A stretch of DNA of 64,000 nucleotides from Hyphomicrobiales bacterium (GCA_900469345.1 UBWZ01000009.1:27207-91206), one strand, 5' to 3'. Numbered from the stretch's first letter, positions 1 to 10,586 are shown. Translations and numbers: made by a program. The notes: generated by a model not told the origin, from the letters alone.

Positions 1-726
<726 letters not shown>

Positions 727-762
727 TATCTATGGCCCGGCACACGCCCCATCCGCAACCGG

Positions 763-1599
763 TCAGGCGACCGGAAAGTAGCGGACATAGGCAAATTCGT
801 CGCCACCCGGCGCCCAGCAGGGCGAGTTCATCGTTCCCTGCCCGCCAAAAAGCTCGAACAGCGTCTCGGCGTTGCGACCGTCCGGTTCGGCCATCCTCAC
901 CCGCACATGCAGATCGCGCGGATGGTCGAAGACGTCGCCGTCATAGGAGAGGAAGACGATCGTGTCGCCTGCCGGTGACGGGTGCGGGAACCAGTCGCCG
1001 TAGGGACTGTCGGTGATCCGCTCCGCCACGCCGCCATCGACGGGAACGCGCCAGATCTGCATGCGGCCGCTGCGGCTGGAGTTGAAGTAGATCCACCGCC
1101 CGTCGGCGGAATAATCCGGGCCGTCATTGCGACCCTCGCCAAACGTCAGCCGCGTTTCCTCGCCGCCCTCGACGCCGATCGTGTAGATGTCGAACAGGTC
1201 GTCGCGGATGCCGCAATAGGCGAAGCGCGTCCCGTCGGGGGACCAGCCGTGCCAGTAGGACGGCAGGTTGTTCGTGACAAGCCGCGGCGCTCCGCCTTCC
1301 GCGTCGAGGACGTAGATAGCAGACTTGCCGAATTCCACCTTGTCGGAAACGGCGATCAGCGACCCGTCCGGCGCAATGCCGTGGTCGTTGTTGCAGAGCG
1401 TCGCAAAGCCGGTATCGACGACGACTGGATCCTTGTCACCATTGAGCGACAGCCGGTACATGCGCCCTTCGCTGTTGAGCATCAGATGGCCGCCGTCCGG
1501 CGACCAGTTCGGCGCCTCAAACAGCCGGTCCGTCTGCCACAGGATCCGGGCGTTGCCGGTGCGGATGTTGAAGATTTCGACGGAGCTTCGCAATGCCAT
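763..1599 (-). CDS. TolB-like beta-propeller (PD40) protein
   Basis: A 278-residue protein built from WD40-like PD40 repeats. Recurrent motifs are WSPDG (about residues 32 and 120), APDG, YSADG and WAPGG, each starting a propeller blade, as in the C-terminal half of TolB. There is no signal peptide and no N-terminal TolB domain, so this is a cytoplasmic TolB-related protein rather than the Tol-Pal component. Rhizobial homologues are annotated as TolB family or biopolymer transporter proteins without a proven role. It starts 2 bases after the nadE stop with GAGGGAT just upstream, so it is probably co-transcribed with nadE and may be translationally coupled. Confidence 0.75.
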   Translation of the reverse strand: MALRSSVEIFNIRTGNARILWQTDRLFEAPNWSPDGGHLMLNSEGRMYRLSLNGDKDPVVVDTGFATLCNNDHGIAPDGSLIAVSDKVEFGKSAIYVLDAEGGAPRLVTNNLPSYWHGWSPDGTRFAYCGIRDDLFDIYTIGVEGGEETRLTFGEGRNDGPDYSADGRWIYFNSSRSGRMQIWRVPVDGGVAERITDSPYGDWFPHPSPAGDTIVFLSYDGDVFDHPRDLHVRVRMAEPDGRNAETLFELFGGQGTMNSPCWAPGGDEFAYVRYFPVA

Positions 1600-1601
1600 G
1601 G

Positions 1602-3278
1602 TCAGGATCCCTCGCGAAAACCGTTGGTGATCGGGTAACGACGGTCGCGCCCGAAGCTCTTGGCGGTGATCTTCACACCGGGGGCCGCCTGCCGCCGCTT
1701 GTACTCGGCGGCATAGACGAGGTTTTCGACGCGGTGCACGGTCTCCCCGTCATGACCCCGCGCGACGATCTCGCCGGTCGCCATTTCCTTTTCGATCAGA
1801 CATTCGAGAATGTCGTCGAGCGCCGCATAGGGCGGCAGCGTATCCTGGTCCGTCTGGTGCGGCCGCAGCTCGGCTGACGGAGGTTTGGTGAAGATGCTGG
1901 CGGGCATCACCTCGCCCGCCGGCCCGAGCGCTGTGGGCGGGCGATGACTGTTGCGCCAGGCCGCCAGGGCATAGACCTGCATCTTGTAGAGATCCTTGAT
2001 CGGATTGAAGCCGCCATTCATATCGCCGTAGAGGGTCGCATAGCCGACGGAGATTTCCGATTTGTTGCCGGTCGTCACCACCATCGATCCGAACCGGTTG
2101 GAGATCGCCATGAGGATCGCGCCGCGGGCGCGGCTTTGCAGGTTCTCTTCCGTGACCCCGGGAGGGGTGCCTGCGAAAAGATGGGCAAGCGATCGAGCAA
2201 AGCCGTCCACCGGCTCGCCGATGGCGACGCTGTCATGCCGGCAGTCGAGCAGCCGGGCACACTCGGCCGCATCCTGCAGCGACTGATCGGAGGTATAACG
2301 GCAAGGCATCATGACGGTGCGAACCCGGTCCTTGCCGAGCGCGTCGACCGCAAGCGCGGCACAGAGCGCCGAGTCGATGCCGCCGGACAGGCCGAGCACG
2401 ACGGACCGGAAACCGTTCTTGTTGACATAGTCGCGCAGACCCAGCAGGCAGGCCCGGTAATCGGCCTCCTCGTTTTCCGGAATGCGCGCCACCGGTCCCT
2501 CGCTGCAATGCCAACCGTCGCCGCGCCGCTCCCATGCCAGGACCGTCAGGGCCGGCTCGAACTGGCTGGCCTGGAAGGCGAGCGACCTGTCCGCGTTGAA
2601 GGCAAAGCTTGCGCCGTCGAAAACGAGTTCGTCCTGTCCGCCAACCTGATGGGCATAGACGAGCGGCAACCCCGTTTCGATGACCTGCCGCAGCACGACC
2701 TGATGGCGGATGTCGACCTTGCCGCGATAATAGGGCGAGCCGTTGGGCGACAACAGCAGTTCGGCACCGCTTTCCGCCAGCGTTTCGCAAACTCCGAGGT
2801 CGCCCCAGATATCCTCGCAGATCGGCAGGCCGATCCGGACGCCGCGGTAGCTGACGGGACCGGGCATGGGACCTGCGACAAAGATGCGCTTCTCGTCGAA
2901 TTCGCCGTGGTTCGGGAGGTCGACCTTGTCGCGCACGGCGATGACCTTGCCATCGTCCAGAACCGCCACCGAGTTGTGCCGCCCCGCCTCGCCCTGTCGC
3001 GGAAAGCCGATCACGACGCCCGGCCCGCCATCGGCGGTATCGGCCGCCAGATCGTCCAGTGCCTGCCGGCAGGTTTTCAGGAACGCCGGCTTCAGCACCA
3101 GATCTTCCGGCGGATAGCCGGAGAGGAAAAGTTCCGAGAACAGGACAAGATCCGCATCCTGCCAGGCCGCTTCGCGCCGCGCTTCCCGGGCAAGCGCCAG
3201 ATTGCCCGCAACGTCTCCGACCGTCGGATTGAGCTGCGCGACGGCTATCCTGAAAGTCTGTCCCATAGTCTTTGTCAT
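1602..3278 (-). CDS. nadE: glutamine-dependent NAD+ synthetase
   Basis: 558 residues with the two-domain layout of glutamine-hydrolysing NAD+ synthetases. The N-terminal nitrilase-type amidase carries Glu in SELFLSGYPPEDL, Lys in RDKVDLPNHGEFDEKR and nucleophile Cys in LPICEDIWGD. The C-terminal ATP pyrophosphatase domain has the P-loop SGGIDSA at about residue 296. The enzyme amidates deamido-NAD+ using ammonia from glutamine, the last step of NAD+ synthesis. Length fits the family (about 550). An alternative Met lies four codons downstream. The gene is followed almost directly by the TolB-like gene. Confidence 0.95.
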   Translation of the reverse strand: MTKTMGQTFRIAVAQLNPTVGDVAGNLALAREARREAAWQDADLVLFSELFLSGYPPEDLVLKPAFLKTCRQALDDLAADTADGGPGVVIGFPRQGEAGRHNSVAVLDDGKVIAVRDKVDLPNHGEFDEKRIFVAGPMPGPVSYRGVRIGLPICEDIWGDLGVCETLAESGAELLLSPNGSPYYRGKVDIRHQVVLRQVIETGLPLVYAHQVGGQDELVFDGASFAFNADRSLAFQASQFEPALTVLAWERRGDGWHCSEGPVARIPENEEADYRACLLGLRDYVNKNGFRSVVLGLSGGIDSALCAALAVDALGKDRVRTVMMPCRYTSDQSLQDAAECARLLDCRHDSVAIGEPVDGFARSLAHLFAGTPPGVTEENLQSRARGAILMAISNRFGSMVVTTGNKSEISVGYATLYGDMNGGFNPIKDLYKMQVYALAAWRNSHRPPTALGPAGEVMPASIFTKPPSAELRPHQTDQDTLPPYAALDDILECLIEKEMATGEIVARGHDGETVHRVENLVYAAEYKRRQAAPGVKITAKSFGRDRRYPITNGFREGS

Positions 3279-3345
3279 GACACAGGTTTAGCGCCCGAAC
3301 GGTTCCGCAACAACGCGGCAGCGCAGAAAAGCCTGGGGAGCGAGG

Positions 3346-3747
3346 TCAGCCGTCGTCGCCCGGGTAGCGCCTCGCGCCGTCATCGGGAAGCTCGTAGAAA
3401 TCGCCCTTGTCCGCACAGTAGATATGCACGGCCGTGGCGACGCCGAGCGGCTGGTCGAAGGCTCCGGCGAGAATGGAGATGCCGTCGGCGCCGTCGGCCC
3501 GCCAGAACAGCGCAGAGCCGCAGGTGGAGCAGAAGCCGCGGCTCGCACTGTCGCTCGCCCGGTACCAGCTCAGCGTCTCTTGCCCCTCTATCGTCAGACG
3601 ATCGACCGAAGTGCTGGTCGCGGCATAGTAGAGGCCGGTCTGCCGCCGGCATTGGGAGCAGTGGCAGGCGGTGACCGGCCGCAGCGGTCCCTCTGTTTGG
3701 AAGCTGACTGCGCCGCACAGGCAGTGCCCGGTATGGATCTCTTGCAA
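3346..3747 (-). CDS. GFA-family (CENP-V/formaldehyde-activating-like) zinc protein
   Basis: About 133 residues with the beta-tent fold signature of the GFA family. Zinc-binding cysteines appear in HCLCGAV, ACHCSQCRR and FCSTCGSALFW. Family members are often called glutathione-dependent formaldehyde-activating enzymes, but most have no measured activity, so the function is unassigned. The start chosen is TTG at 3747, preceded by GGGGAA at good spacing and giving the usual family length. The longer frame to 3801 also begins with TTG and adds a proline-rich leader that looks untranslated. A strong terminator separates it from the upstream DAHP synthase gene. Confidence 0.8.
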   Translation of the reverse strand: MQEIHTGHCLCGAVSFQTEGPLRPVTACHCSQCRRQTGLYYAATSTSVDRLTIEGQETLSWYRASDSASRGFCSTCGSALFWRADGADGISILAGAFDQPLGVATAVHIYCADKGDFYELPDDGARRYPGDDG

Positions 3748-3855
3748 TGGACGTTCCCCAGTTGACGCATCCAGTGTCGGCGGTGGTGGGCGCGACGTCA
3801 AATCGATTCGCCTGAACGTATGGTTCGATGACCCGCTGCGGCAGGCGTGCGAAAC

Positions 3856-3887
3856 AAAAAAGGCCGGCGATGAAGCCGGCCTTTTTT
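3856..3887 (-). terminator. Rho-independent terminator of the DAHP synthase gene
   Basis: GGCCGGC (3862-3868) pairs with GCCGGCC (3875-3881) across a 6-base loop. The stem is flanked by A6 and T6, so it would work in either direction. It sits 27 bases past the stop of the minus-strand DAHP synthase gene. Confidence 0.88.
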
Positions 3888-3913
3888 GTCGTCTGTCACG
3901 ATCGCGCGGCGGT

Positions 3914-5287
3914 TCAGCCGTTGACGACCATCCTCTTTTCGTCGCGGCCGGTCTTCATCCGCTCTGCCAGCAGGAAGGCGAGTTCCAGGGCCTGGTCGGC
4001 ATTGAGGCGCGGATCGCAGTGGGTGTGGTAGCGGTCCTGCAGGTCACCGGCGGTGACGGCGCGGGCGCCGCCCGTGCACTCCGTCACGTCCTTGCCGGTC
4101 ATCTCAATATGGATGCCGCCCGGATGCGACCCCTCGGCCCGGTGGATCTGGAAGAAGCTCTCCACTTCCGACAGGATCCGGTCAAACGGACGGGTCTTGT
4201 AGTTGTTGAGCGTGATCGTGTTGCCATGCATGGGATCGCACGACCACACGACCTTGCGGCCTTCGCGCTCGACGGCGCGGATCAGCTTGGGCAGGTGGTC
4301 GGCGACCTTGTCGTAGCCGAAGCGGCAGATAAGCGTCAGCCGTCCGGCTTCGTCGGCCGGGTTGAGCGCGTCGATCAGCCTGATCAGGTCGTCCGGCTGC
4401 AGCGACGGACCACACTTCAGGCCGACCGGGTTCTTGATGCCGCGGAAGTATTCCACATGCGCATGATCGAGCTGGCGGGTGCGGTCGCCGATCCAGATCA
4501 TGTGGCCGGAGGTGGCATACCAGTCGCCCGTGGTCGAATCGACGCGGGTCAGCGCTTCCTCATAGCCCAGAAGCAGCGCCTCGTGGCTGGTGAAGAAATC
4601 GGTTTCGCGCAGGCTCGGATTGTTGTCGGCGGAGATGCCGATCGCCTGCATGAAGTCCATTGTTTCGCTGATGCGATCGGCCAGCTTGCGGTAGCGCTCG
4701 CCCTGCGGGCTGTCCTTGACGAAGCCCAGCATCCACTTGTGGACGTTTTCGAGGTTGGCATAGCCGCCCATCGCGAAAGCGCGCAGCAGGTTAAGCGTCG
4801 CTGCCGACTGGCGGTAGGCGTCCAGCTGCCGTTCCGGGCTGGGGATGCGCGCCGCTTCGGTGAAATCGATGCCGTTGACGATGTCGCCGCGATAGCTCGG
4901 CAGCTCGATCTCGCCCTGCTTTTCGAAATTCGACGAGCGCGGCTTGGCGAACTGGCCGGCGATACGGCCAACCTTGACGACCGGCAACTGGGCGCCGAAG
5001 GTCAGCACCACGGCCATCTGCAGGAAGGCGCGGAAGAAGTCGCGGATGTTGTCGGCACCATGCTCGGCGAAGCTTTCGGCACAGTCGCCGCCCTGCAGCA
5101 GGAAGGCATTGCCTTCCGCCACGCTGGCGAGCTGCTTCTTCAGGCGACGCGCCTCACCGGCAAACACCAGCGGCGGAAAGGTCGAGAGCTGGGCTTCCGT
5201 CGCTGCCAAAGCAGCCTTGTCCGGAAAATCCGGAACCTGCTGGATCGGTTTGTGCCGCCAACTGTTCGGGGTCCAATTCTGTGCCAT
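3914..5287 (-). CDS. aroG: class II 3-deoxy-7-phosphoheptulonate (DAHP) synthase
   Basis: A class II (plant/mycobacterial type) DAHP synthase, which condenses phosphoenolpyruvate and erythrose 4-phosphate in the first step of the shikimate pathway. Seen: [25 protein letters not shown], a long middle region with [19 protein letters not shown], and the metal/substrate segments [12 protein letters not shown] and [13 protein letters not shown]. At 457 residues it has normal family length. I prefer the ATG at 5287, which follows AGGTGAG; a GTG three codons upstream is possible. The symbol aroG is used for the rhizobial class II enzyme, although aroF also appears in annotations. It looks like a single-gene transcript ending at the 3856-3887 terminator. 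Confidence 0.93.
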   Translation of the reverse strand: MAQNWTPNSWRHKPIQQVPDFPDKAALAATEAQLSTFPPLVFAGEARRLKKQLASVAEGNAFLLQGGDCAESFAEHGADNIRDFFRAFLQMAVVLTFGAQLPVVKVGRIAGQFAKPRSSNFEKQGEIELPSYRGDIVNGIDFTEAARIPSPERQLDAYRQSAATLNLLRAFAMGGYANLENVHKWMLGFVKDSPQGERYRKLADRISETMDFMQAIGISADNNPSLRETDFFTSHEALLLGYEEALTRVDSTTGDWYATSGHMIWIGDRTRQLDHAHVEYFRGIKNPVGLKCGPSLQPDDLIRLIDALNPADEAGRLTLICRFGYDKVADHLPKLIRAVEREGRKVVWSCDPMHGNTITLNNYKTRPFDRILSEVESFFQIHRAEGSHPGGIHIEMTGKDVTECTGGARAVTAGDLQDRYHTHCDPRLNADQALELAFLLAERMKTGRDEKRMVVNG

Positions 5288-5531
5288 CTCACTCACCTAT
5301 ACACCCGCGGCGGATTTGCCGGGGCACCGTCTCTCGGATTTGAGCCGGGCTTATAAACCTTAACGAAAGCCTTGCATAGACGCTTCGTCGGAGCAGACCG
5401 AACGGCTGCGAGCTTGCCGGCCGGCTGGTGCGATCGCTTATATTTACTTTGCCTTTACGACGGCGATTAAGCGGCATTTCACGTCTTTGAGCGATCCTCC
5501 TGCCATGACACCGTTAGGAGTGGGACACCGC

Positions 5532-6842
5532 ATGCGCCGGTTCTGGAACGATCGCAGAGGAAATTTCGGCGTGATGACGGCGTTGCTGCTGGTGCCGCTT
5601 TGTGGCGCCGCCGGGCTTGCCGTGGATTTCGGTCGCGCGCTTTCGGTCAAATCCGAGCTCGCCGCTGCCGCCGATGCGGCGGCGGTCGGCGCCATCGCCG
5701 AAAAATCCAAGGCCGTCGCACAGGCGCTCGCGATCCAGGGTGACGGCAGCGTCACGCTCGACAAGTCGGAAGCCCGTGCCCTGTTCTTCGGCCAGATCCC
5801 GCCCGACCTTTCCGATGTCCCGGTCGACGTGGACATCGTGCTCACCAAGACCAACGGGGTGATCACGTCGCGCGTGGCCTACAAGGCGGCCATGCCGACC
5901 ACCATCATGCGGGTGCTCGGGCGCAACGAAGTCAACGTGTCGGACACGGTCACGGCGCAGTACCAGACCCCGTCCTTCCTTGACTTCTACATGCTGCTCG
6001 ACAACACGCCATCGATGGGCGTGGGCGCCACGCCGGCCGACGTCGCCAAGTTGCGGGCCGCCACGGCCAACGGTCGCGGCGGCGCGGACAAGGACTGCGC
6101 CTTCGCCTGCCATATTGTGTCCGAGAGCGGCGTCGAGGATACCGGCAGCTATTACTACCTCGCCAAGTCGATCGGCGCGACGATCCGCATCGACGTGGTC
6201 GCCGACGCAGTCGCGGCGCTGATGAGCACCGCCAAGGTGACGCAGACGGTCACCGGCCAGTTCCGGATGTCGGCCTATACTTTCGGCAAGACCGCGCTCG
6301 ACGCCGGTCTCTATACGGTCGCCACGCCCACCACCGATTTCGATAGCGTCAGCAAGGCGACCTCCAAGATCGAACTGATGAGCATTCCGAGCCACAGCTA
6401 CCCGAACAACCAGACCGACTACAACGCGGCGCTGAGCGGCATCGGTGACAAGATCAAGTCGACCGGCGGCGGCACCAGCAGCGCCGACCGTCAGGCGATC
6501 GTCTTCCTGGTTGCCGACGGCGTCGGCGATGCGGCCCGATCCAACTGCACGAAGAAGCTGGCCAGCGGGCCGCGCTGCATGGAGCCTCTCGACTCCCAGT
6601 ATTGCGACACGCTGAAAGCACGCGGGATCAAGGTCGCGGTGCTCTACACGACCTATCTGCCGCTGCCCGAAAACAGCTTCTACAAGAGCTGGATCGCTCC
6701 CTTCCAGACGGAGATCCCCAACAAGATGAAGGCCTGCGCCAGCACCGGCTACTACTTCGAGGTGACCCCGACCCAGGGCATTTCCGACGCCATGAACGCG
6801 CTGTTCCACAGGATCGTCAGCACGCCCCGCATCACCAGCTAG
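5532..6842 (+). CDS. TadG-like pilus-assembly protein with von Willebrand A-type region
   Basis: 436 residues from the ATG at 5532, which is preceded by TTAGGAG. In-frame starts at 5505 and 5487 (TTG) lack a ribosome site. The N-terminus MRRFWNDRRGNFG followed by a hydrophobic stretch (VMTALLLVPLCGAAGLAVDFG) is the Flp-pilus TadE/TadG pseudopilin-like anchor, and SELAAAADAAAVGA is typical of TadG. The rest is a von Willebrand A-like fold with a metal-site motif DNTPSMG at about residue 157 and a later DYNAAL segment. Cysteines around CAFAC, NCTKK, RCMEP and YCDT suggest disulfides in the exported part. No other tad gene is nearby, so its partners must lie elsewhere. Confidence 0.78.
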   Translation: MRRFWNDRRGNFGVMTALLLVPLCGAAGLAVDFGRALSVKSELAAAADAAAVGAIAEKSKAVAQALAIQGDGSVTLDKSEARALFFGQIPPDLSDVPVDVDIVLTKTNGVITSRVAYKAAMPTTIMRVLGRNEVNVSDTVTAQYQTPSFLDFYMLLDNTPSMGVGATPADVAKLRAATANGRGGADKDCAFACHIVSESGVEDTGSYYYLAKSIGATIRIDVVADAVAALMSTAKVTQTVTGQFRMSAYTFGKTALDAGLYTVATPTTDFDSVSKATSKIELMSIPSHSYPNNQTDYNAALSGIGDKIKSTGGGTSSADRQAIVFLVADGVGDAARSNCTKKLASGPRCMEPLDSQYCDTLKARGIKVAVLYTTYLPLPENSFYKSWIAPFQTEIPNKMKACASTGYYFEVTPTQGISDAMNALFHRIVSTPRITS

Positions 6843-6869
6843 CGGGGTCGCCGACCGATCCCGACGGGG

Positions 6870-8258
6870 TCAGACCCGCTCGCCGTCCCTGACCCGGTAG
6901 CTCGGCGTGTACATGGTCACCAGCTCTTCGGCGGCGGTCGGATGGACGGCCATGGTGCGGTCGAAATCATCCTTGGTGGCGCCGGCCTTCAAAGTCACGC
7001 CCAGGAGCTGCGCCATCTCGCCGGCATCGTGGCCGAGGATATGGGCGCCGACCACCTTGCGGCTGGCCGCATCGACGACCAGCTTCATGATCGTCTTTTC
7101 GGAGCGTCCGGTCAGCGTCGCCTTCATCGGCCGGAACTCGGCGCGGTAGATGTCGAGCTCCGGATAGCGGGACGCTGCCTCCTCTTCCGACAGGCCGACG
7201 GTGCCGATTTCCGGCTGCGAGAAGACGGCGGTCGGAATGAGGTCGTAGTCCGGCGAGGTCGGGTTGTTCTTGTAGACGGTCTCGATAAAGCACATGGCTT
7301 CGTGGATCGCGACCGGCGTCAGCTGGACCCGGTTGGTGACGTCGCCCAGTGCATAGATGTTCTCGACATTGGTGCGGGAATAGTCGTCGACCACGACGGC
7401 GCCACGCTCGTCGAGCTCGACACCTGCGGCATCCAGCCCCAGCCCATCGGTGTTCGGGTCGCGTCCGAGCGCCAGCATGACCTTGTCGACGGCGATCGTC
7501 TCGCCGCATTTGGTCTTGGCGATAAAGCCGCCGGCCGGTGTCTCGGTCACCTCGTTGAGGACATCGGTGAGGATGATGCGGATGCCCTTCTCCACCATCG
7601 CCTTGTGCAGGCCCTGGCGCATGTCCTGGTCGAAGCGGGAGAGGATTTCCTGGCCGCGATAGATGAGCGTCGTGTCGACGCCGAGCCCGTGGAAGATATT
7701 GGCGAATTCCACGGCGATGTAGCCGCCGCCGGCAATCAGAATGGAGCGCGGCAGTTCTTCGAGGTCAAAGGCCTCGTTAGAGGAGATGCACAGCTCGTAG
7801 CCAGGCAGCGAGGCGTGCGGATTCGGAGTGCCGCCGGTCGCGATGACGATCTTGTCAGCCGTCACCGTCTTGCCGGACGTGACCAGCCGGATGCTGTGGG
7901 GATCGACGAGTTCGGCGCGGCTGGCGATGATTTCGGCGCCGTTGTTTTCCAGCCCGCGACGATAGAGGCCCTCGAGGCGGGTGATCTCGCGGTCCTTGGC
8001 GGCGATCAGCTTCTTCCAGTCGAAGCTGCTTTCGCCGACCTCCCAGCCGTAGCCGGCCGCATCCTCGAAATGCTCCGCATATTGCGACGCGTAGACGAGA
8101 AGCTTCTTCGGCACGCAGCCGCGGATGACGCAGGTGCCGCCGAAGCGGTATTCCTCGGCAATGCCGACGCGCTTGCCGAGCGACGCGGCGACGCGCGCGG
8201 CCCTTACCCCGCCCGAGCCGCCACCGATGACAAACAGGTCATAATCATAGGCAGCCAT
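6870..8258 (-). CDS. gor: glutathione-disulfide reductase
   Basis: A 462-residue class I flavoprotein disulfide reductase. Seen: the FAD-binding GGGSGGVRAARVA near the N-terminus, the redox pair CVIRGC around residues 43-48, the NAD(P)-binding region GGGYIAVEFANIFHGLG, ALGRDPNTDGLGL before the second FAD contact, and the C-terminal HPTAAEE that supplies the catalytic His and Glu. It reduces oxidised glutathione with NADPH in the cytoplasm. AGGAGA lies just upstream of the ATG. It is downstream of the DUF2059 gene, with a terminator between them. Confidence 0.95.
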   Translation of the reverse strand: MAAYDYDLFVIGGGSGGVRAARVAASLGKRVGIAEEYRFGGTCVIRGCVPKKLLVYASQYAEHFEDAAGYGWEVGESSFDWKKLIAAKDREITRLEGLYRRGLENNGAEIIASRAELVDPHSIRLVTSGKTVTADKIVIATGGTPNPHASLPGYELCISSNEAFDLEELPRSILIAGGGYIAVEFANIFHGLGVDTTLIYRGQEILSRFDQDMRQGLHKAMVEKGIRIILTDVLNEVTETPAGGFIAKTKCGETIAVDKVMLALGRDPNTDGLGLDAAGVELDERGAVVVDDYSRTNVENIYALGDVTNRVQLTPVAIHEAMCFIETVYKNNPTSPDYDLIPTAVFSQPEIGTVGLSEEEAASRYPELDIYRAEFRPMKATLTGRSEKTIMKLVVDAASRKVVGAHILGHDAGEMAQLLGVTLKAGATKDDFDRTMAVHPTAAEELVTMYTPSYRVRDGERV

Positions 8259-8312
8259 GGCATTCTCCTTTGGGCAGGCGGCGGGTCGCGCCTGATATAG
8301 GGCCTGGCGCCG

Positions 8313-8341
8313 ACAAGCAAAAGCCCGGATCGCTCCGGGCT
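8313..8341 (-). terminator. Rho-independent terminator after the DUF2059 gene
   Basis: On the minus strand, AGCCCGGA pairs with TCCGGGCT around a 4-base loop (8322-8341) and is followed by TTTTGCTTG. It lies 31 bases after the DUF2059 stop and before gor. Confidence 0.8.
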
Positions 8342-8371
8342 CTGTCTAACTCTGCATAAACCGCGACAGGA

Positions 8372-9013
8372 TCAGGGCTTGGGTGCCGGCGGCACGGTCA
8401 GCTTCAGGGGCGCGCTCGGCTTGGCGGCAGCGGCAGGCTTGGCTGCCGGCTTGGCGGGCGTTGCGGCCGCATCGGCAGGTGCGGGATCGACCGCGGGAGC
8501 CTGGACGGGCGTGGAATCGATGACGCCCTTGAGCTTCGCCGTGCTCTGGTTGGTCAGGTCGCGGGAAATGCCGTTCGCCCAGATCTGTGCGGCCTTGCCG
8601 AGCTCGCGCGAAACGAGCGGCTGGTTGGTCAGAAGCTTCTTGCCGGTCTCGGTGTTGAAGAACGTCGAGATCGACTTCAGTTCCTCGGCCGTGAAGCTCT
8701 TGGCATAGATGGTGGCGGCTTCTTTTTCGAGGTCGGCGCGGCGCGACGCAAGTGCCAGCGCCTGCTGGTCGACGACGGACGAGATCTGGGTCTGGAAGTT
8801 TGGCGACGCCTGGATGAACTGGCCCTTGAGGCGTTCGGCCACGGCCGGGAGAATATTGTCGTAGACGTCCGTCGCCTTCAGCGCCGTGATCGCGTCCCGG
8901 GCAGCGGCAAGCTGGGCGTCGGAGACTTCCTGGGCCTGCGCCGAGAAGGTCATGGCGCCGGTCAGAAGGACAGCGAGAGCGGCGGCACGGCCGAATACCG
9001 CGTGATTGATCAT
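8372..9013 (-). CDS. DUF2059 exported protein
   Basis: 213 residues. A signal peptide is visible (AALAVLLTGAMTFSAQAQE, cleavage after AQA at about residue 27), so the protein is probably periplasmic. The core (about 35-165) matches the DUF2059 helical family, including the segment YAKSFTAEELKSISTFFNTETGKKL split over its two helices. The last 50 residues are an Ala/Pro/Lys-rich tail. Function is unknown. It starts 13 bases after the rpiA stop, a pairing that is conserved in Rhizobiaceae in my recollection, but no functional link is established. Confidence 0.85.
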   Translation of the reverse strand: MINHAVFGRAAALAVLLTGAMTFSAQAQEVSDAQLAAARDAITALKATDVYDNILPAVAERLKGQFIQASPNFQTQISSVVDQQALALASRRADLEKEAATIYAKSFTAEELKSISTFFNTETGKKLLTNQPLVSRELGKAAQIWANGISRDLTNQSTAKLKGVIDSTPVQAPAVDPAPADAAATPAKPAAKPAAAAKPSAPLKLTVPPAPKP

Positions 9014-9026
9014 GGGTTGTCTGCTC

Positions 9027-9725
9027 CTAGTTATTTCGCCTCAGCGTCCGCGCACCCGCCTCGCCGGCGATGATCGCTAAGGACGCCATGTGAATGAAAA
9101 GCCCGTGTTCCACCACACCGGGGATGGAATTCAGTTCGCCAGAGAGAGCCTCTGCATCAGGAATACGGCCAAAAGATGCGTCGAAGATGTAGTGGCCGCC
9201 ATCCGTCATGAACACGTCTTCGCCGCTTTGCCGCAAGGTCAGCGCACCGCTGAGGCCAAGCCGCGAGGCCGCCTTCTCGATCGCGATGCAGGTGGCCTTG
9301 TGACCGAAGGGATTGACTTCGATGGGCAGCGGAAAGGCTCCGAGCGTCGTGACCAGCTTGCTTTCATCGGCGATCACCAGCACCCGGGCGGAGGTCGAGG
9401 CAACGATCTTCTCGCGCAACAGCGCGCCGCCGCCACCCTTGATCAGGGTCAGATTGGCGTCGAGTTCGTCGGCGCCGTCAACGGTGAGGTCCAGCTCGGG
9501 CATCTCGTCCAGCGACTTCAACGGCACGCCAAGCTCGACGCACAGCCGTGCCGTGCGCTCGGATGTCGGCACGCCCTGGATCCGCAGCCCGCCATGCACC
9601 TTTTCGGCCAGCAGGCGCACGAATTCCTCGGCGGTCGAACCGGTGCCGATGCCGAGCCGCATGCCATCCTCGACATGCGCCAGGGCTGCCTCGGCCGCCT
9701 TGACCTTCATTTCCCGGGCGTCCAT
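9027..9725 (-). CDS. rpiA: ribose-5-phosphate isomerase A
   Basis: 232 residues, the normal RpiA length. Diagnostic segments are [12 protein letters not shown] (phosphate loop), [10 protein letters not shown] (catalytic Asp pair), [15 protein letters not shown] (catalytic Glu/Lys) and VIADESKLV. It interconverts ribose 5-phosphate and ribulose 5-phosphate in the pentose phosphate pathway. It heads a minus-strand unit with the DUF2059 gene 13 bases downstream. The 171-base gap to the divergent gph gene must hold both promoters. Confidence 0.95.
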   Translation of the reverse strand: MDAREMKVKAAEAALAHVEDGMRLGIGTGSTAEEFVRLLAEKVHGGLRIQGVPTSERTARLCVELGVPLKSLDEMPELDLTVDGADELDANLTLIKGGGGALLREKIVASTSARVLVIADESKLVTTLGAFPLPIEVNPFGHKATCIAIEKAASRLGLSGALTLRQSGEDVFMTDGGHYIFDASFGRIPDAEALSGELNSIPGVVEHGLFIHMASLAIIAGEAGARTLRRNN

Positions 9726-9896
9726 CCGCCAGTCGCTCCCCGCTGTTTCGTCGAGTGCTGTTTACACGCTGGTTTTCGCAAGTGAAAGTCCCCCCGCCCC
9801 GGTTTTGAGGCGCAAGCCCCGCCGGCCTTCCGCATTTGCAATTGCGCGGGGATTTGACTATTGCGGGCACATCCCGACCGATCACGCGAGGCATTC

Positions 9897-10586
9897 TTGA
9901 GCACCCCCATCGTTCTCTTCGACCTCGACGGCACGCTCGTCGACACGGCGCCGGACCTCATCGACAGCCTCAACCACACGATTACCGCCGTCGGCCTCGA
10001 ACCTGTCTCCTTCGACGATGTCACCTACCTTGTCGGCCAGGGCGTGCGGGTGATGATCCGGCGGGCCTTCGAGTTGCGCCAAGCGCGGCTTGACGACGCG
10101 TTGTTCGAAACCCTGATCGACCGCTTCATGGTCCATTACGCGGGCCAGATGCCAGGCCGCAGCCAGATCTATCCGGGCGTGCTCGAGTGTCTCGACCGCC
10201 TCTCAGCGGCGGGGATGACGCTTGCCGTCTGCACCAACAAGCCGCATGACCTCGCTTTGCTGCTGATGGGTAAGCTCGGTCTGTCCGACCGTTTTGCGGC
10301 CATTACCGGGGGCGATACTTTCGCCATGCGCAAGCCGGATGCGGGCCATATCCTCGGCACGATCGGGATGGCGAATGCCGAGCCAAGCCGGAGCCTGATG
10401 GTCGGCGACAGCGTCAACGACATTCTTGCCGCCAAGAACGCCGGCATCGCCTCGATCGCCGTCTCCTTTGGCTATTCCGACGTGCCGGTCGAACAGCTCG
10501 AGCCGGACCATGTGATCGCCGGTTACGAGGAACTGACGGCCGAGCTCGTCGAGCGACTGCTGGCGCGCCGGCCGGACGCGGCCTAG
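9897..10586 (+). CDS. gph: phosphoglycolate phosphatase (HAD family)
   Basis: 229 residues when started at the TTG at 9897, which has GAGG seven bases upstream. A longer frame from 9861 has no ribosome site. Haloacid dehalogenase motifs are all present: DLDGTLVD with two catalytic Asp near the start, CTNKPH (motif II), RKPDAGH with the Lys, and VGDSVNDILAA (motif IV). Members dephosphorylate 2-phosphoglycolate from DNA repair or photorespiration-like side reactions. The exact substrate cannot be read from sequence, but Gph is the usual call for this type at this rhizobial locus. Confidence 0.88.
   Translation: MSTPIVLFDLDGTLVDTAPDLIDSLNHTITAVGLEPVSFDDVTYLVGQGVRVMIRRAFELRQARLDDALFETLIDRFMVHYAGQMPGRSQIYPGVLECLDRLSAAGMTLAVCTNKPHDLALLLMGKLGLSDRFAAITGGDTFAMRKPDAGHILGTIGMANAEPSRSLMVGDSVNDILAAKNAGIASIAVSFGYSDVPVEQLEPDHVIAGYEELTAELVERLLARRPDAA

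Noticed and set aside
1944..3674. Open frame of 576 codons on the plus strand over nadE
   Set aside because: nadE on the minus strand is certain. The plus-strand product has shadow-frame composition.
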